The notes beneath the pieces are model-generated. The model did no database searches and was not told the origin of the DNA. It was given only the letters and a program-made list of their open reading frames with translations. This document shows, in pieces, positions 15,783-23,461 of a DNA stretch of 50,322 bases (positions are counted from its first letter, which is position 1; each line of letters starts with the position of its first letter). A program made the position numbers and the translations under genes. The DNA comes from an uncultured Bacteroidales bacterium (GTDB lineage Bacteria > Bacteroidota > Bacteroidia > Bacteroidales > Muribaculaceae): contig CAMWLW010000008.1 of the NCBI GenBank assembly GCA_947175245.1, positions 1 through 50,322 on the forward strand, given 5' to 3'.

Positions 15783-17072
15783 ATGAGCACCAACAACTAC
15801 CATTTCGAGACCCTGCAGCTGCATGTAGGCCAGGAAAACCCCGACCCGGCGACCGACGCGCGCGCCGTCCCCATATACCAGACGACGTCATATGTATTCA
15901 AGGATTCACAGCACGCCGCCGACCGGTTCTCGCTCAAAGACCCCGGCAACATATACGGACGCCTCACCAATCCCACCCAGGGCGTACTCGAGGAGCGCAT
16001 CGCCGCTCTCGAGGGCGGCGTGGCAGCACTGGCCGTAGCCAGCGGCGCCGCAGCCATCATCGTGGCACTCGAGAACATCCTGCTGCCCGGCGACCATATC
16101 CTCGCCGCCAACAACCTCTATGGCGGCACATCCAACCTCATCGCCAACACGCTCACACAGCGCGCCATCAGCCACACATTTGTCGACATACGCGACTTTG
16201 ACGCCGTCGAGGCCGCCATCAGCCCCGAGACCCGAGTGCTGTTCGTCGAGACATTCGGCAACCCCAACTGTGACGTCACCGACCTCGACCGCCTTGCCGA
16301 GATAGCTCACCGTCATAATATTGTTCTGATGGTCGACAACACATTCGGCACACCCTACCTCATGCGCCCCATCGAGCACGGCGCCGACATAGTCATTCAC
16401 TCGGCCACCAAATTCCTCGGCGGCCACGGCACCAGCCTCGGCGGCATAATCGTCGACGGTGGAAAATTTGACTGGAAAGCCAACGCCGACAAGTACCCCA
16501 CCATCGCCAAGCCCGACCCCAACTATCACGGAGCCGTCTTTGCCGACGTTGCCGGGCAAGCCGCGTTCGTCACCCGCGCGCGTGCCGTCGTCCTGCGCGA
16601 CACCGGCGCCGCCATCTCGCCCTTCAACGCGTTCATCATCCTGCAGGGCGTCGAGACACTGTCGCTGCGCGTCGAGCGCCACGTCGAGAACGCCCTGCGA
16701 GTAGTCGACTACCTCAGCCGCCACCCCAAAGTAAAACATGTCAACCACCCGTCGCTGCCCCGGCACCCCGACCACGCGCTTTACAACAAGCTCTACCCCA
16801 ACGGCGCCGGCAGCATCTTCACCGTCGAGCTCACCGGCGGACGCGAGGAGGCATGGCGGTTCATCGACAACCTGCGACTGTTCTCATTGCTCGCCAACGT
16901 GGCCGACGTCAAGAGCCTCGTTATACACCCCGCTTCGACGACCCACTCACAGCTGTCAGACGCCGAGCTCGCCGAGCAGAACATCACCCCAGCCACCGTG
17001 CGCCTCAGCATCGGCACCGAGCACATCGACGACATCCTCGCCGACCTCTCCCAAGCCCTCGACCACATCTAA
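15783..17072 (+). CDS. metY: O-acetylhomoserine sulfhydrylase (MetY)
   Basis: 429-residue Cys/Met-metabolism PLP enzyme. It makes homocysteine from O-acetylhomoserine and sulfide, the direct sulfhydrylation route to methionine. The PLP lysine is Lys210 in HSATKFLGGHG; the family segments ETLQLHVGQ, YGRLTNPT, VETFGNPN and VDNTFGTPYL are present. The length (about 430) fits MetY better than MetB or MGL (about 380-400). The start at 15783 (MSTNNYHFETLQ) is supported by the promoter 30 nt upstream; an earlier ATG at 15750 would fall inside the -7 box. It is divergent from an Lrp-type regulator that probably controls it. Confidence 0.88.
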   Translation: MSTNNYHFETLQLHVGQENPDPATDARAVPIYQTTSYVFKDSQHAADRFSLKDPGNIYGRLTNPTQGVLEERIAALEGGVAALAVASGAAAIIVALENILLPGDHILAANNLYGGTSNLIANTLTQRAISHTFVDIRDFDAVEAAISPETRVLFVETFGNPNCDVTDLDRLAEIAHRHNIVLMVDNTFGTPYLMRPIEHGADIVIHSATKFLGGHGTSLGGIIVDGGKFDWKANADKYPTIAKPDPNYHGAVFADVAGQAAFVTRARAVVLRDTGAAISPFNAFIILQGVETLSLRVERHVENALRVVDYLSRHPKVKHVNHPSLPRHPDHALYNKLYPNGAGSIFTVELTGGREEAWRFIDNLRLFSLLANVADVKSLVIHPASTTHSQLSDAELAEQNITPATVRLSIGTEHIDDILADLSQALDHI

Positions 17073-17148
17073 CCCCCACGAGTTTTACATTTTATAGTTT
17101 GTCGCAAAATAATGAGAAAGATTAGTCTGATTTTACTTTTTTTGTAAA

Positions 17149-17880
17149 ATGCTACAAGCCTTATTACATAAGAAATTAAAAGCATCTTTCGTAGACCCGA
17201 CTTTTAAACCGTCTGAAGACACCCTAACATCTTCAGTAATAGGCTTATTACAATACCTTCCATCTGATATTTTGTCCTCAATTTTGAAAGATGCATGCGG
17301 TATATGTAATTCTTTTCCTATTGAGATAGGTGATGTATTAGATATTCGCTTTTGGGAACATTGGGACAGCAATAATACAACTAATTCAAAATTGGTAGAG
17401 CCGGATGTCCTTATTGTGACTGAATATTACAATATTATAGTTGAGGCGAAACGGAGTGATGACGGTGGGCAATATCGCGAACAATGGCAGAATGAAATTA
17501 TTGCATATCGTAATTCCTATTCAGATGATGGGCACAAATTAGTTGTCTTGGCATTAGGTGGCAATATAAGTTTAGCAGAACAAGTTTTAAAAATAGGTAA
17601 CGATTCTTTTACCGTATTTTGTGCAAGTTGGTTTAATCTTTTACATGCAATTTCAAAGCAATTTGAGAATGATTACCCCGCTCATATAAAAAGACTGCTT
17701 TCTGACATTATTAATGCTTTTGAAATTCACGGATTTTTTGATATTGAGTGGGTAAATACACTCACACATTGTCCCCTTAATTCTAAAACAGTGACTGTTT
17801 TTTCTCAATCTGGCACATTTAGTAATTTTTATCAACTTTGCATACCACTAAAAACAAATCATTTTTCATGGGAAATATAG
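17149..17880 (+). CDS. PD-(D/E)XK nuclease-like protein of AT-rich cassette
   Basis: 243 residues, no signal peptide. It carries a PD-(D/E)XK-type core: EPDVLIV at 84-90 (Asp86) and IIVEAKR at 97-102 (Glu99, Lys101), with a following helix containing Gln108, Gln112 and Tyr120, a pattern seen in Mrr/REase-fold nucleases. An N-terminal acidic site (Ser22-Glu23) could supply the first Glu. I do not recognise a specific family. The gene is strikingly AT-rich relative to metY upstream and the nitroreductase downstream. It overlaps the next gene by 13 nt, so they form a two-gene unit. Function in phage or plasmid defence is a guess from composition, nuclease motif and pairing. Confidence 0.65.
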   Translation: MLQALLHKKLKASFVDPTFKPSEDTLTSSVIGLLQYLPSDILSSILKDACGICNSFPIEIGDVLDIRFWEHWDSNNTTNSKLVEPDVLIVTEYYNIIVEAKRSDDGGQYREQWQNEIIAYRNSYSDDGHKLVVLALGGNISLAEQVLKIGNDSFTVFCASWFNLLHAISKQFENDYPAHIKRLLSDIINAFEIHGFFDIEWVNTLTHCPLNSKTVTVFSQSGTFSNFYQLCIPLKTNHFSWEI

Positions 17881-18485
17881 AGTCTATTCGGCAAGCATTA
17901 TGTGATGTTAGAAAGGCACATAGAATTATTTATGCCTATCAGAAGAGAATGATGGATATTGTAAGATTTATCGGTAATAAATTAGACTTTCCCTTTGTTG
18001 AAGGATACAAACACTTCTCTAACGGAGCTCCTAAAAAGATCAGCAGTGGCACATGGGCATGGGATTATTTATACACTTATCTCTATGAATACTATTTAGG
18101 CACAAAAGTAAATCCAGAAAATAATATTGAGTATGCTCTCAGCATATTCCAATTTTCAGATACCGGTTTCTTTGAAAGTGATAAAAGTGTTCGTACAAAT
18201 CTTTCAACTTTCGTTGAAGAAGAGGCAGCAGAATCAAAATTTCTATTTTTCCTGGAAATAAAACCCAAGGAATGTCCGTGGTGGTGGAAAACAGAAGTGA
18301 TCAATAAAAAAGAATTTGCGACCAAAAACCATACATCTACTATCCTCAAAGAAGGTGAGAGTATCATTGTACTCTATTCAGTAGGCATAGAAAAATTCAT
18401 CGATGAAAAATCTGCATTAGAGGTATTAAATGAATTTTGTGCTTTATGCAGTAACGAGGGATTAATCGAGCTCACACTTCATTGA
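17868..18485 (+). CDS. unknown partner of the nuclease-like gene
   Basis: 205 residues, AT-rich, with no family I recognise. The start at 17868 (MGNIESIRQAL) overlaps the end of the nuclease-like gene by 13 nt in another frame, suggesting coupled translation; an ATG 30 nt further upstream is possible but less likely. The N-terminal 50 residues are predicted helical with a basic, possibly coiled-coil character; a Trp/Tyr-rich stretch (SGTWAWDYLYTYLYEYYLG) lies at about 55-75; another Trp cluster (CPWWWK) lies at about 137. No signal peptide, membrane segment or catalytic motif is evident. A strong convergent terminator follows. Confidence 0.6.
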   Translation: MGNIESIRQALCDVRKAHRIIYAYQKRMMDIVRFIGNKLDFPFVEGYKHFSNGAPKKISSGTWAWDYLYTYLYEYYLGTKVNPENNIEYALSIFQFSDTGFFESDKSVRTNLSTFVEEEAAESKFLFFLEIKPKECPWWWKTEVINKKEFATKNHTSTILKEGESIIVLYSVGIEKFIDEKSALEVLNEFCALCSNEGLIELTLH

Positions 18486-18494
18486 TTAGAAAAT

Positions 18495-18533
18495 AACGGC
18501 GGCTGTGACCCGAACAGTATCACAGCCGCCGTT
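18495..18533. terminator. bidirectional terminator after the AT-rich cassette
   Basis: AACGGCGGCTGTGA/TCACAGCCGCCGTT, perfect 14-bp stem with 11-nt loop, between convergent genes. Confidence 0.85.
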
Positions 18534-18553
18534 GATATTTATGCGTTTTATAA

Positions 18554-19306
18554 TCAGTTGTAAAGCATCTGCTTGACGAAGTCGACGAGAGTGGTTGAGA
18601 AGTGCTCGTTGTTGGCCCGGGGGTAGCGCACGTCGGTGAACACCTGAGCAAGTGTCTGCTTGCCGTTCTCGGCTACAAACCGGCGGCTGTCGTCGCGCGC
18701 CTCTTTCTCGGCATACAGGCGGTCAATATCCTCGCGCGTGTAGTCATGATACTCGCCGCGATGGATGAACGACCCGACGGGCAGACGGCCGCAGTCGTCG
18801 GGAGTCTCGGCCGGATAGCCTACCGTGAGCGTGATGACCGGCAACACCAGGCGCGGCAGATTGAGCGTGCGCGCAATCATGTCGGCATTGTAGGTAGTGG
18901 TTCCGAGCATGCAGCAACCCAGGCCGTTCAGCTCGGCGATGGTGTTGAACTGCTGAGCGAAGAATGCCGTATCGAGCACCGCCGCAACGAGCGACTGCAG
19001 GTTGTCATAGCACGGGTCGGCATCGCGCTCCTCACACCACCGGGTGAAGCGGTTAAGGTCGGCGCAGAATGTCAGCACCACGTCACACCCCGTCACCTGG
19101 GGCTGGTTGAAGTGGGCCGGCGCGAGAGCCTTCTTCTCGTCGTCACTGCGCGACACTATAACACTGTACAGCTGCATGTTACCCGTCGTGGGCGCGTGTG
19201 CGGCCTGACTGAGCATTGTGTCGAGCAACTCGTCGCTCACGTGGCGGTCGGTGTATCGGCGCACTGTGCGTCGTGACGTCCAGTAGTCGTTGAGTTCCAT
19301 ATTCAT
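18554..19306 (-). CDS. nitroreductase-family flavoprotein (NfsA-like)
   Basis: 250 residues. FMN-dependent NAD(P)H oxidoreductase of the nitroreductase superfamily. The N-terminal RRTVRRY (12-18) and the SxxP-like loop HAPTTGNMQLY (about 37-47) bind FMN; GCCMLGTT (about 128-135) and VGYPAE(T) (162-168) are typical of the NfsA/FRP branch. The ATG overlaps the DUF1846 stop as ATGA, so the two are one operon. An alternative start two codons in (MELND) is equally usable. Physiological substrates of such enzymes are often quinones, flavins or nitro compounds and cannot be chosen here. Confidence 0.85.
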   Translation of the reverse strand: MNMELNDYWTSRRTVRRYTDRHVSDELLDTMLSQAAHAPTTGNMQLYSVIVSRSDDEKKALAPAHFNQPQVTGCDVVLTFCADLNRFTRWCEERDADPCYDNLQSLVAAVLDTAFFAQQFNTIAELNGLGCCMLGTTTYNADMIARTLNLPRLVLPVITLTVGYPAETPDDCGRLPVGSFIHRGEYHDYTREDIDRLYAEKEARDDSRRFVAENGKQTLAQVFTDVRYPRANNEHFSTTLVDFVKQMLYN

Positions 19307-20766
19307 GCCTTTTTAGCGGGGTCACATGTGAGGCCTACACCGAGGCGCTTGAAAATCTTATGGTCGACCTCGCCGAGCATCACCGTCGAGTGCATCTGAC
19401 ACCCGTCGAGCAGCGGCAACACCTCGAGAGCACGGCGGCAGCGGTCGTCGCGCGTGCTGAGCACCGACAGCGCCACGAGCACCTCGTCGCTGTGCAGGCG
19501 CGGATTGCGGCCCTTGAGATAGGTGAGCTTGGTGTGCTGTATCGGCTCGATAAATTCCTGGGGTATGAGCTTAATCTCGTGCTCGATGCCGGCGAGATGC
19601 TTCAACGCGTTGAGTATCAATGCAGACGACGGACCCAGCAGCTCGCTGGTCTCGGCCGTGATAATAGTGCCGTCAGACAGCTCTATGGCCGAGCACGGAC
19701 GTCCCGAAGCCTCGGCACGCTCTCGCGCGGCCTTGATGCAGCGGCGGTAGGATATGTCGATATTGGCCTGCTTGAACAGCAGCGAGATTTTGTTCACCTC
19801 GGCCTCATTGCCGTCACCGTTGGCCATATTGTTCAGCGCGGTGAAATAGCGGCGTATGATCTCGTTGCGCGACGCGTCACAGCACACCTCGTCGTCATTG
19901 ATGCAGAAACCGACCATGTTGACACCCATGTCGGTAGGCGACTTGTAGGGGTTGGTGCCGTAGATGCCCTCGAACAGCGCGTCGAGCACCGGGAAAATCT
20001 CGATGTCGCGGTTGTAGTTGATTGCCACCTTGCCGTAAGCCTCGAGGTGGAACGGGTCGATCATATTGACGTCGTTAAGGTCGGCGGTCGCGGCCTCATA
20101 GGCGATGTTTACAGGATGCTTCAGCGGCAGGCTCCACACGGGGAACGTCTCGAACTTGGCATATCCGGCCTCGATACCGCGCTTGTGCTCATTGTACAGC
20201 TGGCTCAGACACACGGCCATCTTGCCGCTGCCGGGGCCGGGGGCGGTCACGATGACGAGCGGACGTGTTGTCTTGATATAGTCGTTGAGACCGAAACCGT
20301 CGTCCGACGTTATAAGGTCGGCGTTGTTGGGATACCCCTCAATAGTATAATGATAGTAGACCGTGATGCCCAGGCGCTCGAGCTTGGCGCGGAAAGCGTC
20401 GGCACTCTTCTGGCCGTTGTAGTGGGTGACACACACCGAGCTGACGAGGAAGCCGCGGTTCATGAACTCCTTGCGCAGTCTCAGCACATCCTCATCGTAT
20501 GTGATGCCGAGGTCGCCGCGCACCTTGTTCTTCTCGATATCGAGCGCGCTGATCACAATCACGATCTCGGCCTGGTCGCGCAGCTTGCTGAGCATCTTCA
20601 GCTTGCTGTCGGGCTGAAACCCGGGCAACACGCGGCTCGCATGATAGTCGTCAAAGAGTTTACCACCCAACTCAAGATAGAGTTTGTTACCGAACTGAGC
20701 GATACGTTCCTGTATGTGCTCAGATTGTATCTTCAGATACTTGTCATTATCAAATCCCTGTTTCAT
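19303..20766 (-). CDS. DUF1846 family protein
   Basis: 487 residues, close to the normal length of the DUF1846 family, found in gut anaerobes and of unknown function. It begins MKQGFDNDKYLKIQSEHI and contains a nucleotide-binding-like loop TAPGPGSGKMA at about 174-184, preceded by a hydrophobic strand (PLVIV), which resembles a Walker A motif. A small (beta/alpha) domain (66-135) has VIVISALDIEKNKVRGDLGITYDED. It appears cytoplasmic. The -7 box at 20775-20782 ends only 8 nt before the ATG, so the mRNA may be leaderless. It is coupled to the nitroreductase downstream. Confidence 0.88.
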   Translation of the reverse strand: MKQGFDNDKYLKIQSEHIQERIAQFGNKLYLELGGKLFDDYHASRVLPGFQPDSKLKMLSKLRDQAEIVIVISALDIEKNKVRGDLGITYDEDVLRLRKEFMNRGFLVSSVCVTHYNGQKSADAFRAKLERLGITVYYHYTIEGYPNNADLITSDDGFGLNDYIKTTRPLVIVTAPGPGSGKMAVCLSQLYNEHKRGIEAGYAKFETFPVWSLPLKHPVNIAYEAATADLNDVNMIDPFHLEAYGKVAINYNRDIEIFPVLDALFEGIYGTNPYKSPTDMGVNMVGFCINDDEVCCDASRNEIIRRYFTALNNMANGDGNEAEVNKISLLFKQANIDISYRRCIKAARERAEASGRPCSAIELSDGTIITAETSELLGPSSALILNALKHLAGIEHEIKLIPQEFIEPIQHTKLTYLKGRNPRLHSDEVLVALSVLSTRDDRCRRALEVLPLLDGCQMHSTVMLGEVDHKIFKRLGVGLTCDPAKKA

Positions 20767-20774
20767 AATGCGTG

Positions 20775-20782
20775 CAAAGATA
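20775..20782 (-). promoter_or_regulatory. -7 box TATCTTTG of the DUF1846 operon
   Basis: Exact TAnnTTTG match on the minus strand, 8 nt before the ATG at 20766. No good -33. Confidence 0.55.
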
Positions 20783-20850
20783 CTGAAATTTTTTAGAGCC
20801 GATTTGAAAATTTATGTTAAAAAAGAAGTTATCAACATTCTTGCACGGGG

Positions 20851-20883
20851 TATTGCACAGGACACATTTTTTTTAAAACTTTG
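20851..20883 (+). promoter_or_regulatory. probable promoter of nrdJ
   Basis: TATTG at 20851-20855 and AAACTTTG at 20876-20883 (one base off TAnnTTTG), 20 nt apart. No NrdR-box-like repeat was seen in 20783-20908. Confidence 0.45.
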
Positions 20884-20908
20884 CACCCGAATATTTCAGC
20901 CAATCTCG

Positions 20909-23446
20909 ATGGAAAAGAAAACTTACACTTATGACGAAGCGTACGCCGCGACGCTAAAATACTTTGACGGTGACGAACTTGCAGCCCGCGTGTGGGTAAG
21001 CAAATACGCGCTCAAAGACTCATTCGGCAACTACTACGAACTCACCCCCGACGACATGCACCACCGCATAGCCTCTGAGGTCGTACGTATCGAAGAGAAG
21101 TACCCCAACCCCATGAGTCACGACGAGGTGTTCGGCTACCTCAAGGACTTCAGATATATCGTGCCTCAGGGCAGCCCCATGTCGGGCATCGGCAACGACC
21201 TGCAGGTAGGTTCGCTCTCCAACTGCTTCGTCATAGGTCTTGACGGACACCCCGACTCGTATGGCGGCGTCATACGCATCGACGAGGAACAGGTTCAGCT
21301 CATGAAACGCCGCGGCGGCGTGGGTCACGACCTCTCGCACATACGCCCCAAAGGGATGCCGGTCAAGAACTCGGCCCTCACATCGACCGGTCTGGTGCCG
21401 TTCATGGAGCGCTACTCCAACTCGACCCGCGAGGTGGCACAGGACGGACGCCGAGGCGCACTGATGCTCACCGTCAGCATCAAGCACCCCGACTCTGAGG
21501 CATTCATCGACGCCAAGATGACCGAGGGCAAGATAACAGGCGCCAACGTCTCGGTGCGCATCGACGACGATTTCATGAAAGCCGCCGCCGAGGGCACACC
21601 CTACATACAGCAGTACCCCATCAAGTCCGACAATCCGTCAGTCACCAAGGAGGTCGACGCCAAATCGATATGGGAAAAGATCATCCACAACGCGTGGAAG
21701 TCGGCCGAGCCCGGCGTGCTCTTCTGGGACACAATCACCCGCGAGGCACTGCCCGACTGCTATGCCGACCTCGGCTTCGAGACCATATCGACCAACCCCT
21801 GCGGCGAGATTCCGCTCTGCCCCTACGACAGCTGCCGTCTGCTCGCCATCAACCTCTATTCTTATGTAATAGACCCGTTCACCCCACAGGCGCGGTTCGA
21901 CTATGACAAGCTGGCCCTGCACACAGCCAAGGCACAGCGCATCATGGACGACATCATCGACCTGGAGATGGAGAAAATCGACACCATACTTCAGAAAATC
22001 GACAGCGACCCCGAGACCGAGGAGGTCAAGAGCGCCGAGCGCAACCTGTGGAACAAGATACGCACCAAGACCCTCAAGGGGCGCCGCACTGGCGTAGGCA
22101 CCACCGCCGAGGGCGACATGCTGGCCGCCATGGGTCTGAAATACGGTACCCCCGAGGCAACCGTATTCTCGGCCGACATTCACCGCCGCATAGCTCTCGC
22201 CGCCTACCGTTCGTCGGTCAACATGGCCGCCGAGCGCGGAGCCTTCGAGATATACGACTCCGAGCGCGAGAAAAACAACCCCTACATCCTGCGCCTCAAA
22301 GAACAGGATCCCGAGCTCTATGAGCTCATGTGCAAGCATGGCCGCCGCAACATCGCGTGCCTGACAATAGCACCCACCGGCACCACCAGCCTCATGACAC
22401 GCACCACATCGGGCATCGAGCCTGTGTTCCTGCCCGTCTACAAACGCCGCCGCAAGGTCAACCCCAACGACACCGCCGTGCGCGTTGACTATGTCGACGA
22501 TACAGGCGACGCCTTCGAGGAATACATCGTCTACCACCCCAAGTTTGTCGACTGGATGAAGGTCAACAACATCGAGGTCAAGGACAACTACACCGAGGAA
22601 GAGCTCAAGGAGCTCGTAGCCCGCTCACCCTATGCCGGCGCCACCAGCAACGACATCGACTGGCTCGAGAAAGTCAAGATGCAGGGCGCCGTCCAGAAGT
22701 GGGTCGACCACTCAATCTCGGTGACCATCAATCTGCCCGCCGATGTAAGCGAGGAACTCGTCAACCGCCTGTACATGGAAGCCTGGAAATGTGGCTGCAA
22801 AGGATGCACCGTCTACCGCGACGGCTCACGTTCGGGCGTGCTGGTGGCAATCGAGAAGAAGAAAGAAGAGAAACCCGTCAACAACTCGCGCCACAACCGC
22901 TACGGCAAGCGACCCATCGAGCTCGAAGCCGACGTCGTCCGCTTCCAGAACAACAAGGAAAAATGGATTGCCTTCGTCGGTCTGCTCGACGGCACCCCAT
23001 ACGAGATTTTCACCGGTCTGGCCGACGATGAGGACGGCCTGTTCCTGCCCAAGTCGGTCACCCACGGCAAGATTATCAAGGCCATCGACGCCAACGGCAA
23101 CAAGCGCTACGACTTCCAGTTCATCAACAAGCGCGGCCACAAGACCACCATCGAGGGCCTCAGCGACAAGTTCAACCCCGAGTACTGGAACTATGCCAAG
23201 CTCATTTCGGGCGTACTACGCTACGACATGCCTATCGACCAGGTGCTCAAGCTCGTAGGCGGACTCGAGCTCAACAGCCAGTCAATCAACACATGGAAGA
23301 TGGGCGTTGAACGCGCGCTCAAGAAATACCTGCCTAACGGCACCAAGGCATCGGGCCAGAAGTGTCCCAACTGCGGCCAGGAGACCCTGATCTACCAGGA
23401 GGGCTGCCTGATATGCACCTCGTGCGGCACCTCCAAATGTGGATAA
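20909..23446 (+). CDS. nrdJ: adenosylcobalamin-dependent ribonucleotide reductase (class II)
   Basis: 845 residues. Class II RNR reduces ribonucleotides to deoxyribonucleotides using adenosylcobalamin as radical source, independent of oxygen. Seen: LSNCFVIGL with Cys106, NPCGE at 296-300 with Cys298, the phosphate-binding APTGTTS segment, GCKGCTVYRDGSRSGVL, and a C-terminal tail with two CxxC pairs (CPNCGQ, CTSCGTSKCG) for zinc binding and re-reduction. The start at 20909 (MEKKTYTYDEAY) follows the promoter; an in-frame extension upstream crosses the promoter and lacks protein-like sequence. B12 is required, but no cobalamin genes or B12 riboswitch are in the window. malQ follows after 15 nt, so the two may be co-transcribed. 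Confidence 0.93.
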   Translation: MEKKTYTYDEAYAATLKYFDGDELAARVWVSKYALKDSFGNYYELTPDDMHHRIASEVVRIEEKYPNPMSHDEVFGYLKDFRYIVPQGSPMSGIGNDLQVGSLSNCFVIGLDGHPDSYGGVIRIDEEQVQLMKRRGGVGHDLSHIRPKGMPVKNSALTSTGLVPFMERYSNSTREVAQDGRRGALMLTVSIKHPDSEAFIDAKMTEGKITGANVSVRIDDDFMKAAAEGTPYIQQYPIKSDNPSVTKEVDAKSIWEKIIHNAWKSAEPGVLFWDTITREALPDCYADLGFETISTNPCGEIPLCPYDSCRLLAINLYSYVIDPFTPQARFDYDKLALHTAKAQRIMDDIIDLEMEKIDTILQKIDSDPETEEVKSAERNLWNKIRTKTLKGRRTGVGTTAEGDMLAAMGLKYGTPEATVFSADIHRRIALAAYRSSVNMAAERGAFEIYDSEREKNNPYILRLKEQDPELYELMCKHGRRNIACLTIAPTGTTSLMTRTTSGIEPVFLPVYKRRRKVNPNDTAVRVDYVDDTGDAFEEYIVYHPKFVDWMKVNNIEVKDNYTEEELKELVARSPYAGATSNDIDWLEKVKMQGAVQKWVDHSISVTINLPADVSEELVNRLYMEAWKCGCKGCTVYRDGSRSGVLVAIEKKKEEKPVNNSRHNRYGKRPIELEADVVRFQNNKEKWIAFVGLLDGTPYEIFTGLADDEDGLFLPKSVTHGKIIKAIDANGNKRYDFQFINKRGHKTTIEGLSDKFNPEYWNYAKLISGVLRYDMPIDQVLKLVGGLELNSQSINTWKMGVERALKKYLPNGTKASGQKCPNCGQETLIYQEGCLICTSCGTSKCG

Positions 23447-23461
23447 CCTACCACCCTCACC

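Noticed and set aside
17149-18485. Complete restriction-modification system
   Set aside because: No methyltransferase motif in either protein or nearby genes.
19360-20796. Long open frame antisense to DUF1846
   Set aside because: Shadow of a GC-rich gene with a recognised family on the other strand.
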